64,000 nucleotides of DNA from Hyperoplus lanceolatus (GCA_026929865.2 CM049417.1:2003501-2067500), one strand, 5' to 3'. Positions 52,641 through 64,000 are shown, counted from the first letter of the stretch. Program-made: numbers and translations. The notes: a model not told the origin generated them from the sequence alone.

Positions 52641-53723
52641 CTATCCTTGTTTACAGTGTTTCTGGTCCAGGTCCCAGTAGTCAGCATTATACGGTGTGTT
52701 GGCAAAACACTCTGCGGCCGCCCTGTCACACTCACAGAGGATCATCTGACATTCGTCGTTTGTTTCCTCTGAGGAAGATAAAGTAGAGAGCACTGTCAAC
52801 AACCTTCAATTACAATTACAATTCTTATTAAATAAAAAAAAATAACATTTAACTGTAACATTAGCAGTATTCATATTATATCAATTATAACTAACATTTA
52901 TACCTACAAAAAAACGTTTTAATTTGATACAAAAGCTATAACTATAACAATGGAAAAGGAACATATAAACGGACATATTTCTGCAGCTTTTTAAGGAGCA
53001 AATGAAAACATTAAGATGAAAATCCCTTTGTTTCAGTGTACTCACTGGAGCAGGTGGCCTTTTTCTTTTCCTTGTCACATGTGTAGACATAGGACATAAT
53101 GTAAGGAACAACGTACTTCCCAAAGAAATTATCGCACTTAGGGTGTTTCTGAATCTTGCCGTAACACTCATCGTGCACTTGGCAGCACCTACAGATGAAG
53201 ACAAACAAACAAGACAGACTTTAAAACAGACTGGATCATTTTGTTAAATTATCTGAGTATGAAGCAGAGTGAGTAAATCATCACCTGTCCAGATCATCCA
53301 CAGGTGTGCCCTTGCCTCCATAGCCACAGTAGCAGCCGTAGTCGGTATAGGCGTAAGGATTGCTATTGGGCATGTTACACAGTATAACATCATTGAACTC
53401 GAAGACCGACCGCTTCAACAGGTCTTGAGAATTAGGGTCTGAAAAACAACAAGCAAGCACAAACATAATTCTGTTTGTACTTCAGTAGAACATTTGTCAG
53501 TTCACAGCCACAGGGTGTATCAATGATCTGCTTTAATCAAGTTGTACTCACCAGGAATGGGGTCTGCAGTCACAGAGGGGTCTAAAACACATCAAGCAGC
53601 ACAATCAGTATTCCAGTAGAAGATATGTCCATTCACATCTACAGTGTGTTCAGATGAACTGCAGTGGTACTCACCAACAGAGAGGACTACGGCCAAGAGA
53701 AGCAGCGCCTTGAGGGTCTTCAT
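52641..53723 (-). CDS. pla2g1b: Secreted phospholipase A2, group IB (pancreatic) type, copy 1
   Basis: This secreted enzyme hydrolyses the sn-2 acyl bond of phospholipids, calcium-dependently, in digestion or mucosal secretion. Exons (minus): 53675-53723 signal ([17 protein letters not shown]), 53552-53581 propeptide mini-exon ([10 protein letters not shown]), 53285-53438, 53046-53188, 52641-52768; sum 504 nt, 167 residues. Motifs: calcium loop [18 protein letters not shown], active site CCQVHDECY (His-Asp pair), and CDRAAAECF with the second catalytic Asp. The many cysteines fit the disulfide-rich fold. It is about 20 residues longer than a typical group IB precursor. Part of the difference is a segment after [20 protein letters not shown] that is five residues longer than in copy 2. 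A minus-strand TTTAAAG lies about 55 bases upstream of the ATG. Confidence 0.88.
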
Positions 53724-53776
53724 CCTGTGAGTCAGACGGCCAGTCAGGGAATGCTCTCACTCTAACATCAAGCCCT

Positions 53777-53783
53777 CTTTAAA
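53777..53783 (-). promoter_or_regulatory. TATA-like box of phospholipase gene 1 (TTTAAAG)
   Basis: It sits at the same position as the TATAAAG of the tandem copy (57012-57018), with one base difference, about 55 bases upstream of the ATG. Surrounding promoter sequence is conserved between the two copies. Confidence 0.5.
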
Positions 53784-54099
53784 CATCAACTTTATCTACT
53801 GTAGACATGAATGGTAATTCAACTCTTGTCGAGGTTGTCTCTTATTCCAGACTAGTACTCCTATCAGTCAGTCAGTCAGACAGGACAAGAGAGGAGGCAT
53901 TATCACTACATTTGAATATGTTCTCCTTGCTCTCCAGGCAGAACAAGCGGCAGGCTACTCTTTTGAGAGAGGATGTTGGTGGTATAAGTATAGTGGTACT
54001 GTTTGTGTGTACGTGTTTATATGTGGTTAAATACCAGTCTGTTGTTGTGGTGTGCGTGTGGATGGTTTGGGGGTAGTGTGTTTCTCCAGGAGCCTGACG

Positions 54100-54720
54100 G
54101 CTTGGGGGAAAAAACTGTTTGTCATCCACTGGGTTTTGGCCCTTAGGCTTCGGTACCGCTCCCTGACGGCAGTAGCTCAAACAGTTTCTGGTTGGGGTCC
54201 CAAATGATTCGGAGGGCCTTCTTAACACACCGGGCCTTGTAGGATGGAGGAAAACTCACATCCGCTGATCCTCTCAGCTGTCCGCACTACCATTTGCAGC
54301 ATTTTGTGGCTTTGGGCAATGCAGTTCCTGTAGCAGGCAGTGATGCATCCAGTCAATATGCTCTCTGCTGAAGAAGGCCCCCAGGATATTGGGCCCCATG
54401 CAGAAACTTTTTCAGCCGCCACAGCATGATGCTGCCACCACTATGTTTCACGTTGGGGACGGTGTGTTCAGGGTGATGTGCAGTGTTAGTTTTTCGCCAC
54501 ACATTGCACTTTGCATTCAGGCCAAAAATGTGAAGTTCGGCCTCATCTCACTATGCTGTGTCACCCGCATGGCTTGTGGCAAGGGTTGGAGGAAGGTGCT
54601 CTGGTCAGAGATCAAACTTGAAGTTTAATGCAAAATGCTGTGTTGTGGAAAACTAGCACTGCACCACCCTGAACACACCATCACCACCATGAAACAACGT
54701 GGTGTATTATCCTGATCATC
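54100..54720. mobile_element. Transposon-derived patchwork between the phospholipase copies
   Basis: The part 54400-54600 contains antisense Tc1-type transposase-like wording (CATGATGCTGCCACCACTAT, then GGCCAAAAATGTGAAGTTCG and CTCATCTCACTATG). Short inverted echoes follow at 54657-54700. The part 54100-54360 resembles a repeated non-LTR or LTR element fragment, but its family was not recognised. No intact frame is present. Confidence 0.45.
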
Positions 54721-55738
54721 TGATGCTGACATTTTGCTCTGTTGTGTGGCGCCCTCTAGTGTTACAAAAGTGGCGCATAACAATTTGAATTGATCAAGTG
54801 AAGATTTATTTAGCTTTCTTCTTATTAGATATTAAACTCTTCTGTCTTTGCTGGACATGTGTAAATCCTCAGAAAAGACACCAAATACTGATTTTCTACA
54901 GTAGTCTCTGAGGTGGTCTTGTTTTATTATGTTTATTTGGGGTGAGGACATGAGACATAGTGATTGTACATTCAATCTTAGTTAATTAATGAACAGGACT
55001 CTCAAATTAAAGTCTGACAAAAAATATTTTGGACATTTAATGAAAAAATATTATATTCTTAGATTAAAAATGCTCACATTTTCATCTCATAATTCAGATT
55101 TAAGATGTTACACTTAATATCCTAGAACTTCATGTTTTACTCATAGCTTTGTTTTTGAACATCTTATAATGGGGGGTGGGGGAGGCTACTATGGACAAAA
55201 GCAATTGACTTATGTTCACTTTCCTATAATAATATTGAAAGTCAGCGGACACATACTGTACAAACATGTTGAAAACAATCTGATCCCATTTCTTGATATG
55301 AGAAAAAGTTGATAAAATGTAATCCTTAACTCATATTTGTATTACAAGGAAAAACATATTACATTTTTATGAACTGATATTAAAACTAATTAGGTTTTCT
55401 TCTACAAGATCTGTGCGTGTTCAATTCAAAGCGGGTGTCTCTTCTTTTGCAACAAATGACAAACAGGCTGTCAGCTTAGAACAATTTAATATTAACAATT
55501 TGGCATTTCATCTCTGGCTGGCTGAAGTTAAAGCCAACCACAAAACGTCTTTATAGTATGACGCTCATCTATAACTTAACAGAGGAATGTTTGCATGTCC
55601 ACATACTTTAGACTAGATTAGACCTGCAGAGAAAAACGTAGACCATAGTACCTTCCATTCTAACGTATTCTGAGTTTATTCCCTTGATTTTTCAGTAAAC
55701 AACAAAGGAAGTAAAAATGAGATGCAGTTGTAGAAGTG
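54721..55738. other. 3' flank of phospholipase gene 2, part of the tandem unit
   Basis: The word GTGTGGCGCCCTCTAGTGTT (near 54744) recurs as GTGTGGTGCCCTCTAGTGTT near 51575, and later parts match 51600-52560 loosely. This marks the other end of the roughly 3.2-kb tandem duplication. No coding sequence was seen. Confidence 0.5.
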
Positions 55739-55744
55739 TTTATT
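55739..55744 (-). terminator. Polyadenylation signal of phospholipase gene 2
   Basis: Minus-strand AATAAA lies about 150 bases after the stop at 55892, in the same context as the signal of copy 1. Confidence 0.6.
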
Positions 55745-55891
55745 ATCAGGATAACTTCACAATTTCAAACCCAACAGGAATAATTTGGTACATGGAAGGA
55801 ATGATGGATAGTTATGAGTCATCAAAATTACACTGTATTCCCATACACAAACTATGACACTGATCTGTGTTAATTCAATTTGATACTGTCC

Positions 55892-56958
55892 TTATTTACA
55901 GAGGCTCTGTTCCAGGTCCCAGTTGTCAATGTTATAAGGTTTGGTGGCAAAACACTCTGCGGCCACCCTGTCACACTCACAGACGAAGTTCTGACATTCG
56001 TCGTTTGTTTCCTCTGAGGAAGATAAAGCAGAGAGCACTGTCAACAACCAATTTCATAACATTAAAGAAACTGAAAAGAGCGTTGTTTGACTGTAACAGT
56101 AACAGTTTTTCTTATCAACATTTATATCTAAAAATCTATTTTAATTTGTTCCTCACCCGTGCTACATTTACAATGAGTCAACAGCTCAAACTAGTGTGAT
56201 GGAAAAGTGCTTAAAGGGCGTAATAGCGCAGCTTTCATGAACAAATTAAAAAGTGTATAAGATCAAGTGACCAAAAAAACCATTTATTTTGGTGTACTCA
56301 CTGGAACAGGTGGCCTTTTTATTTTCCTTGTTACAGGTGAAGTCATAGGACGACCAGTAAGTATCGTGGTCCTTGCACTTAGGGTCCTTCTGGACATCGC
56401 CATAACACTCATCGTGCACTTGGCAGCACCTACGTTTAAAGAAAAACAAACAATACTTATAAAACAGACTGGATCATTTTCGAGTTATCTGAGTATGAAG
56501 CAGAGTGAGTGAATCATCACCTGTCCAGAGCATCCACAGGTGTGCCGGAGCCTCCATAGCCACAGTAGCAGCCGTAGTCGGTATAGGTCCAAGGTTTGCT
56601 ATTGGGCATGTTACACAGTATAACTTCATAAAACTCGAAGACCGACCGCTTCAACAGGTCTTGAGAATTAGGGTCTGAAACACAACAATCACAGTCAGAA
56701 TTATATTTGTCTACCAGTAAAAGATATGTCACTTCACAGCCACAGTTTGTACAGATTAACTGCTGCTTCTATCAAGTTGTACTCACCAGGAATGGGGTCT
56801 GCGGTCACAGAGGGGTCTAAAACACATCAAGCAGCACAATCAGTATTTCAGTAGAACATATATCTATTCACTTCTACAGTGTGTTCAGATGAACTGCAGT
56901 GGTACTCACCAACAGAGAGGACTACGGCCAAGAGAAGCAGCGCCTTGAGGGTCTTCAT
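55892..56958 (-). CDS. pla2g1b: Secreted phospholipase A2, group IB (pancreatic) type, copy 2
   Basis: Tandem paralogue of copy 1, with the ATG 3,235 bases away. Exons (minus): 56910-56958 signal (identical leader), 56787-56816 propeptide, 56521-56674, 56302-56429, 55892-56013; sum 483 nt, 160 residues. The calcium loop ([18 protein letters not shown]), active site (CCQVHDECY) and CDRVAAECF are kept, so it should be active. Differences cluster after the active site ([20 protein letters not shown], five residues shorter) and at the C terminus (LEQSLCK, against LDQKHCKQG). The leader and propeptide are unchanged, suggesting recent duplication with divergence of the mature enzyme surface. Confidence 0.88.
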
Positions 56959-57011
56959 CCTGTGAGTCAGACGGCCAGTCAGGGAATGCTCTCACTCTAA
57001 CATCAGGCCCT

Positions 57012-57018
57012 CTTTATA
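57012..57018 (-). promoter_or_regulatory. TATA box of phospholipase gene 2
   Basis: Minus-strand TATAAAG within GTATAAAGAGG lies about 55 bases upstream of the ATG at 56958, the expected distance for a short 5' UTR. Confidence 0.65.
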
Positions 57019-57589
57019 CATCAACTTTGGCTGGACATGAATGGCAATTCAACTCTTATCGAGGCTTGTCCACCAGAACTCCTATCAGTCAGTCAGACAG
57101 GACAAGAGAGGAGGAATAATTGTAACCATTTTTACAACAGTTTAGCTGGACAAAGGTCGACCTGGGTACAATCGTATCCATTGAGTATTTTGAATATTCA
57201 CCTCAAGGCAAGGGCACTAAAGTGGAGGATGTTAACCGTCAGGCTGCACAAGCAAATGGGAATTTGGGGCCAAACCCAGAGCTAACCCATCAAAGGCCTC
57301 TCAGCTGAACAGACAAGTATGTGGGTCTGAATGAAGAGGAGACTTTTCTTGGGTCTCTAAATTACACCAACGGCACAGAAGGGTTTAATTTGGAGGGGGA
57401 ACACCTTGGAAGCCTATGGAAGGGTTGTGGGCCTATCATACCATCCCCCTAAACCCCCCCCCCCAAACACTCACACACACGCACATACAAACACACACAC
57501 ACACACACACACATCAACACGGCTCCTACTTGGATACCCCTTGAATGATAACATAATCCACACTCACAACTCAAGTGCAAATCAAACCA
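57019..57589. other. Spacer with CA-rich tract
   Basis: No gene was seen. A C-run and a (CA)n-like tract lie at about 57455-57515. A direct ancestor relation to the BTNL-C intron is possible, because the following segment is a copy of that gene's end. Confidence 0.4.
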
Positions 57590-58500
57590 GACTCTTTGAA
57601 GAGACCGCTGACTAAATATTGCACCGCTGTTCAATTGTCCCTCCAGTTTCAGAAGTATGGCCCCCCCCCCCCAGGCGAACAGCTTTCAATCTATGTGCCT
57701 TGCTCCATGGCCCGCCACCGATGGACCAGCAGGACTAAGACCTTTATGATGGACAAAACGTCATCATCTGAGAATGTGAATCGAATTTGATCAATATATT
57801 TTAATATTAACATGATATAACATCTGACATTTTCAAATGTGAAATGAGTTGATCCATAATTTGAAGCACGAAAGTGTTACATAGTCAAACAAATGTGGAA
57901 GCTTTTGCACCTCTTTATCTGCTGTCGTTCTAGCAGGAATTATATTGTCCATATTTGCATCTCATTTGTATTGAAGGTGTATTCAAATGCACTCAGCACG
58001 CAGTTCAATCTGTGTTCACCTGCAGAACTTTGATCCTAAATGGCAAACAGTTTTTTAAATGGTTTATAAAGTTTACATGCAGCTGGGTTGTAGTTCATTG
58101 TCGATTTTGCCACTCACACTCCGCTTTGTGTCCTTTATTTATCCACAGCTCACTTAAAGGTCTTGGATGTCAGAGCACCCTGGTGGCAGTAGAGTGCACG
58201 CAGCCCACTAAGGCTTAAGTCCTTGTCACAGCAGTCCTGGATCCTTTATTGCATATCTCCCCATTTCATCTCTGTCTCTACACACTGTCAAGTAAAGCAT
58301 TAAAAAATGCCCTAAAGTCAAAAAATCATCTTAAAAAAAGGTGGCTGGAGCAATCTGGTTCTCTTAGAGAAAGGCGAGTTTGAAAGCAATCCCTTTCAGA
58401 ACTGAAGGATTTTCTTCCTAACATTTTTGTTTTCCAACTGCAGAAGTACAGTGCCAGATCTGTAAAACGTCTTGCAGGCTCTCAACACATGATCAGCAGC
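57590..58500 (+). pseudogene. Relic of a BTNL-C-like last exon and 3' flank
   Basis: The stretch from about 57600 matches 48280-48540: an acceptor (TCCCTCCAG), then CAGAAGTATGG followed by a run of C replacing the PPEE codons, then GAACAGCTTTC. Further matches include the GATGGACAAA and CACTCACACTCC stretches (58110 versus 49248). The exon is frame-disrupted and no IgV or membrane exon lies upstream. A second BTNL-C-type gene therefore probably existed here and has been lost, or only its 3' end was copied. Confidence 0.6.
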
Positions 58501-58524
58501 AGACTGAGTGGGTTTGCATCTGTA

Positions 58525-61500
58525 TTAGACTGATGGTGCAGTCACAGGGCACTGCTGCACTCCCTGGTTGCTAGGTGAGTTTGGCCTCTGAGGTTCAGTA
58601 TCATCTGTAGAATGACCAGGTCCTTTGAGGTCCAGATTCTCTCTCTGGCACTTTCCGGGTTCCAGACTACTGACTTCCATTTCCAAAGGTTCCTTTTGCT
58701 GCTCTCCTTCTAGAAGTTTGTTTGCTTTATTGTCGAGAAGCGCTTTGTCCCGCCCATAAATCTCATCTGTGAAAGAAAAGTGGTTAATGTGGCTATTAGC
58801 AGATCGTACTTGAGTACTCCAAGAGTAATTATATAGCAGGAACCACTGACACTGACACAATCTAAAAATGAATTACCGTTGCTGGAAGTCTTTCTCATGC
58901 ACCGATATCTCGGTCCTGGTGAAGCAACAAAAGATGAGCAGTATAGACGGATGCATAAACCAACCATTGGGTGTGGTGATAATTGTCATATGCAGAAAAG
59001 GACTTACCATAAGTGTAAATCAGCATCATCAAAGCCAGGATACTTATAACCACAAACACTATGAGCGATGTAGTCAGTGCAGAATTTGACCATTTCAGAG
59101 AAGCTATTTCCTCTTCTGCATCTGAAAAATACAAATACAATTATTAGAGGACAGAGGTTAACTTACAGTCTGTTGATCAACTTGAAAAATGTGACTGTAT
59201 ATCAAGCAGATTTTCTGTACTTGTCTAGTCCCTATCAGTTGATTATTCATGGTTTTAACACCCTCGGGATATTCTTTTAGGTGCACAACAGTGCAAACAA
59301 TTCATATTGTTTTGATAAAGTTCAGCATCTACACTACAGATTAACATACTTTAAAAATTGTGGAGATCCCGGTGGCTCACCTGGTAGAGTGTGTACCACT
59401 AAATCCATATCCTTGTCTCATGGGACCTTTGCTGAATGCCCCCCCCACCCCCACCCCCCATTTGCACTCCCCACTGAGCTACCACATGAAGTGCCACTGT
59501 GACTGAAAAGACTAGTTTGCTACTTTTATAATGTGTACAGAAGGGAAAGTTCTGCGGTTTAGCAAACATTTATTTGCTGTTTGTTTACTAATACGCTGAC
59601 AGTTAGAAATGTTTACAACACATTAATAAAAAGCCTGTTAGCATGGTCATGAAAGAAACTGAGAGACTTACTTGAGAAAGTATAATTCGTCGCCCTGGAT
59701 TGTCTGATGTCTTGTTGCCAGACTGTACACGTGTAAACGATGTTGGCTCTAATCTCCGCTGTGATTCTGCTACAGACGGAGTGGAATTCACCATCATGCT
59801 CTGTGTTGCAGTCATGAGAGTAGTCGATGATCTGTCCCTCACTGTCCGTCCACTCCATCTCAGGCTCTGGATACCAGTTCTTAGCATCGCACCTAAGGAC
59901 TGCTCTAGTTCCTTCAGTTCTCTCCTGAGAGATCAATGGCTCAGACACAGCCCCTAAGGATGAGGAAGAGAAATCGGTTTGACAATTCGAATGTGTCATT
60001 ATAACATAATAAAAACATTGTAGAGATATTCCATACGCTTACCAACAAGGACTTGGATAAAAGTCTCCAACTCTGAGGGAATCATTTTGCACGTGTATGT
60101 GCCTTTGTCAGAAAGTCGAAGTTCGCTCAGTTTTAACGACATGTTGCCGTTCTTTAGTTCTTGTTGGAACAACATTGTCCTATAATTGAAGGCTTTGTTT
60201 TGCTCGTCGTACACCATTCGCCCTTGACGGAAAATATAGACGTAACTGGGGCTCAGGTCGGATCTGGTCCACTCCACTGTCCTCTCTGTGACGCTCTCTG
60301 CAGGCTGCAGCTTGCATGGCAGGATGACATAGTGACCAGCTAATCCTACGACTGGCTCTGATGATCCGATCAGCTGAGGACCACCTAGGAAAGAGAAAAT
60401 AAAGAATTTAGGTAAATGACCTGTCAATATACACCCAAGATTTGTCAAAATATTTCAGTCAGGACCAAAGTGGACGGACTTAAAGGTCTTCACATTGCCA
60501 ATCCCTGCTAACATGGATGCAGCATGTTCAGGGACAGGGACGGTGTCATGGGGGGACATTTGCGGGCCATGCTCCCCCCAAATGTGCGGTTGTGGCCCCC
60601 CGACACTTTGAGTTAAATGATATTTAAGTTAATAAGTCTACAGGGGTGTAGTGCTGCCAGAGCACACCTGAATGGCAATATTTTCTCTCTAAATTAAGAA
60701 AATATAATAATTTCAGTTTACATATTCCAGTTGAAATTCATATAACCACTTTACTGAGAACTTCAAGATTCAATCACCATTAAAGTTAATGTTACGCTAT
60801 AGAGACAATAACGCAAACGCAGCGTTCATCATCTAGACATTTCATGAGGCTTGATTCATTCACAAAGTCCAGTAATGCAATGATTAACTAGAAAGAAAAC
60901 ACCACACCTTAGAATGTCTGCGGTAACAAGATCACCTGACTTTTATAACCTGTGGGTTAAAGACCAAAAACACACCTTGGTTTGAGAGCCTTTGAGAGTC
61001 TTTCACTTTGTTAAGTTTCGGACAAAATCCCTTTAATCTGATATAACTACATTTTATACACGTACGGAATACAGCTGGTTTAATCCTTTAACCCAAATCA
61101 CGATCTGCCTCTGAGTGTGTCACCAGGTGAACATATCATTTCAACAAGATGTGTCCCAAACGTGGTGAGCAGAAACTTCTCTGAATCTTTTGAGTGTTAA
61201 AAATGAGGTTTCGCATGACCTCTATGACCTGTTATGATCTGTTACCGCACCACTTGAGATCAATCTAAACTGTCTTGTTGTCACACTGAAATGTATTACT
61301 ATTTCCTGAGTTTTTTTCACAAGTTATTTCTCTCGTAGAGACAATGTCGTGTCTGAGGTTTTCCAAAAAACAATACTGTATCAGCACTCTGTCTTTTTGA
61401 TTAGCTGTATAGGACACACAGGGCTGTAGAAACAACAGAAGAAGCTTGGCTTGAACCATCTGGCAAATGCTCACAGAATCAAATGTTTAGAACTTTAAAT

Positions 61501-63116
61501 ATACCCTTTAAAGCTGCAGTGTGTAGAATTTTGGGTTTTATTTCCTAGCAGATTTTGTAGAAAGTAATTATAATATCCATAAGTACATTTAATTTAGTGC
61601 ATAATAGCTGAAAAAAATGTTTTGAATAATTTTTTTTCCCTTAGAAAGGGTCTCATATATGTCCATATTTCTGCATATTTTGGACCAAGGCCTAGTGCCG
61701 CCATCTTGAAAGTGTCATAGTTGGAATGTCATCAGGTGCATTGTTTAAAATTTAGAATTGTTCTTGTCCTTGAAGGCCACTGTAGCTTCTGTTATTATTC
61801 TAAAGGGTTGGGGTTACCCAGGGAGTGTTGCATTCTAGAACTTTGTAGAACTTTCTTGATGATGTCATATTACACACTGCACCTTTAAAGTATTATGTTT
61901 AACTAACAATAGAATGAGGAAAAATCTCCAACATCCAAACATGCCCTTATCAATCCACCACGAGGGTGAAGCTTGAATATCAATCTAAGGCAAGAAAAGT
62001 TTTGAAGAATATAGACTGAGTCGCTGTAGTAAAACAAAGAGGTGTTGACCGTGGCCGAGTGGGCCATTGTGTTTTACTACATTTGATATTACTTGAGGGA
62101 GAGGAGACATCTGACAGGCTTCAAGATAGACACGGAGGAGTAGGAGATCGGTCTAACAGGATTCTTTATTCAAAGGTTGACATCAGGTTACAGCTTAGCA
62201 GACAACTTCTACTATTCAACACAGGTATTATCTTATACGTTACAATAGATCAGATCTTTCCTCAATTCTCCTATCCTAGCCTATCCTGGACTCCGGGTAA
62301 AGGGGGAACCCCCACAGCAGCCGTCTCCTCGGGCACACGCGCAAAGGCCAAGGCCCTGATCTAGTGAAGGCCTCGGCTTAAATACACTATCTGTCTGGGT
62401 GTGTGTGTGTGTCTGTGTACGTGTGCATGTGTGTGTGTGTCTGTGTGAATGTGTGTGTGTGTGTCTGTGTACGTGTGCATGTGTGTGTGTGTCTGTGTGG
62501 ATGTGTGTGTGTGTGCAAGTGTGTGTGTGTGTGAGTGTGTGTAGGTGTTTGTGAGTGTGTGTGTGAGAGTGTGTGAGTGTGTGAGTGAGAGTGTGTGTGT
62601 ATGTGTGTGTGTGTGTGTGTGTGTGATGCATGTGTGTGTATGTGAGTGTGTGGGTGTGTATGTGAGTGTGTGTGTGAGAGTGTGGTGGGGGTGTGTGTAT
62701 GTGAGTGTGTGGGTGTGTATGTGAGTGTGTGAGATCTTATATCAAGCCTTATTAGCAATAGTGTGCTTTTAAATAGAACAGATGATAGTCTATCCGTAGG
62801 CAGTCTTGCAATCATGTTCCTATATTTGCTGTGTCTGCAACAGTTGTTGTTGCAGTTTGTGGCCTAAAAGGTCATTCTGTTCTGAGTGCTGACCTGTATG
62901 TGCTGTGGGCAGTCAAGCAGCCAAACCCAAAGGTTGCTTGCTCTCATGGTCACTGAGAGTCCTGTTACCTTAACTGCTTTCAAACTGATATCATAAATGT
63001 TGGAAACCACTACATCGCTCATGAAACAAGAGCTCTCTGTGCTTACCTTTAACAGCAGACAGGAAATGTGTTAACAAGACGACTCCAGTGCAGCCGAACT
63101 TAGATTTTAAAGTCAT
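58525..63116 (-). CDS. Butyrophilin-like IgV-IgC membrane receptor (BTNL-D)
   Basis: Exons (minus): 63047-63116 leader ([20 protein letters not shown]), 60043-60384 IgV ([16 protein letters not shown]), 59672-59953 IgC ([26 protein letters not shown]), 59008-59121 membrane segment ([20 protein letters not shown]), 58877-58915 ([13 protein letters not shown]), 58525-58766 tail and stop (starts [13 protein letters not shown]). All junctions are GT-AG, phase 1; the sum is 1,089 nt, 362 residues. This is the classic butyrophilin extracellular layout but without a B30.2 domain; the tail is Glu/Pro/Gln-rich. The IgC has two extra cysteines (HDC and HSVCS) that could form an added disulfide. Intron 1 (2.7 kb) carries a TTAA element and a GT-rich minisatellite. 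It is the most complete receptor gene of the window. Confidence 0.85.
61508..61888 (+). mobile_element. TTAA-flanked inverted-repeat element, copy 4
   Basis: Same element as at 38772 and 48590, bounded by TTAA, in BTNL-D intron 1. Confidence 0.7.
62397..62731. repeat. GT-rich compound minisatellite
   Basis: Interrupted GT repeats with recurring longer words such as CTGTGTACGTGTGCATGTGT (62412 and 62465), then GTGAGTGTGTGGGTGTGTAT at 62643 and 62701. The long His/Thr frames on the minus strand are repeat translations. Confidence 0.95.
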
Positions 63117-63472
63117 GTTGTAACTCTCTGTGTGACTGGTGGCTAATAATCAAAACTAAATCAAAATCTCAGAAATACCACTCCCGTGAAAAGTACGCAC
63201 TTAATCAATCACATTGCCACGTATAATGTATCTGGTTTAATCGGCACTTTCTGTTTCAAGATGAGCGTTGGACCAGCTGTTGGTCACTGCATTCGAGAAG
63301 ATAAGATGTCTGGAGGTGTCATAAAATGAGGTATTTCTCGGTTGACCCTTTGAACATAAATTCCCCTCTAACCCAATGAGTCAACGATTAAGAACTCTTC
63401 TGCATGACATCACAAGACAACATCTGAAATTGCCATGAAATTTTCCTTTCAGATTTTCTTCTGTGAATGCTA
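63117..63472. other. Upstream flank of BTNL-D; nothing distinct seen
   Basis: This region should contain the BTNL-D promoter (minus strand). No TATA box or other clear element was identified, and no other gene is visible. Confidence 0.35.
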
Positions 63473-64000
63473 AATTCCTAACTCAAAGCAGTAAAGCATT
63501 GTGTTGCATTGTGTTAATATCTATCTCTGTAATTCCTAACTCAAAGTAGTAAAGCATTGTGTTGCATTGTGTTAATATCTATCTCTGTAATTCCTAACTC
63601 AAAGTAGTAAAGCATTGTGTTGCATTGTGTTAATATCTATCTCTGTAATTCCTAACTCAAAGCAGTAAAGCATTGTGTTGCATTGTGTTAATATCTATCT
63701 CTGTAATTCCTAACTCAAAGTAGTAAAGCATTGTGTTGCATTGTGTTAATATCTATCTCTGTAATTCCTAACTCAAAGTAGTAAAGCATTGTGTTGCATT
63801 GTGTTAATATCTATCTCTGTAATTCCTAACTCAAAGCAGTAAAGCATTGTGTTGCATTGTGTTAATATCTATCTCTGTAATTCCTAACTCAAAGTAGTAA
63901 AGCATTGTGTTGCATTGTGTTAATATCTATCTCTGTAATTCCTAACTCAAAGTAGTAAAGCATTGTGTTGCATTGTGTTAATATCTATCTCTGTAATTCC
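63473..64000. repeat. 58-bp minisatellite, at least nine copies, running out of the window
   Basis: Near-identical 58-bp units start at 63481, 63539, 63597, 63655, 63713, 63771, 63829, 63887 and 63945. The only obvious variable site is C or T in AAAG(C/T)AGTAAAG, in the order C T T C T T C T T. The array continues past the window edge. Confidence 0.97.

Noticed and set aside
53807-54076. 89-residue plus-strand open frame upstream of phospholipase gene 1
   Set aside because: No homology recognised, no splice context, and it overlaps promoter and repeat sequence.
63473-64000. Regular direct repeats resembling a CRISPR array
   Set aside because: The units abut and repeat whole, with no unique spacers. 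The genome is clearly vertebrate, so this is a minisatellite.

Overview
The window looks like genomic DNA from a bony fish, probably a percomorph teleost. The genes are split into small exons with consensus GT-AG splice sites and mostly phase-1 introns. The spacers hold tRNA-derived SINEs, Tc1-like fragments, short inverted-repeat elements with TTAA ends, and long (CA)n/(TG)n tracts, all typical of teleosts. The species cannot be named from the sequence. No bacterial-type operon, CRISPR array or RNA gene was found.

The window is a cluster of immunoglobulin-superfamily receptor genes plus two phospholipase A2 genes. Left part (1-14 kb): a lone minus-strand signal-peptide exon (1245-1293) of a gene that would leave the window; a two-Ig Fc-receptor-like gene (2786-6476, +); then a mosaic of duplicated non-coding blocks carrying orphan copies of receptor-tail exons. 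Middle (14.6-32.3 kb): a butyrophilin-like gene with an array of coiled-coil exons (15939-22053, +); a two-Ig Fc-receptor-like gene with an arginine in its membrane segment (24376-26890, -); and a hybrid locus (28782-32324, +) in which butyrophilin-like signal and IgV exons sit upstream of Fc-receptor-like Ig, membrane and tail exons. Right-middle (35.8-43.7 kb): an inverted copy of the mosaic blocks, then a two-Ig Fc-receptor-like gene (38212-43699, -) with an ITIM-type tail exon and a possible alternative ITSM-type last exon. Right (45.9-63.1 kb): a single-IgV butyrophilin-like gene (45892-48372, +), two tandem group-IB-type phospholipase A2 genes (52641-53723 and 55892-56958, -), a relic of the IgV gene's last exon, and a complete IgV-IgC butyrophilin-like gene (58525-63116, -). 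A 58-bp minisatellite fills the right edge.

The receptors look like a rapidly rearranging paired-receptor cluster. Two minus-strand Fc-receptor-like genes share nearly the same second Ig domain. One ends just after a membrane segment containing arginine (activating style) and the other carries an ITIM (inhibitory style). Tail exons are scattered in both orientations. A segmental duplication of about 3.4 kb (4318-7720 and 30127-33535) moved the 3' half of the first Fc-receptor-like gene into a butyrophilin-like gene. The exon phases there allow an in-frame chimeric receptor of 298 residues. Exon limits were set by eye from splice consensus, reading phase and paralogue comparison. No transcript data were available.
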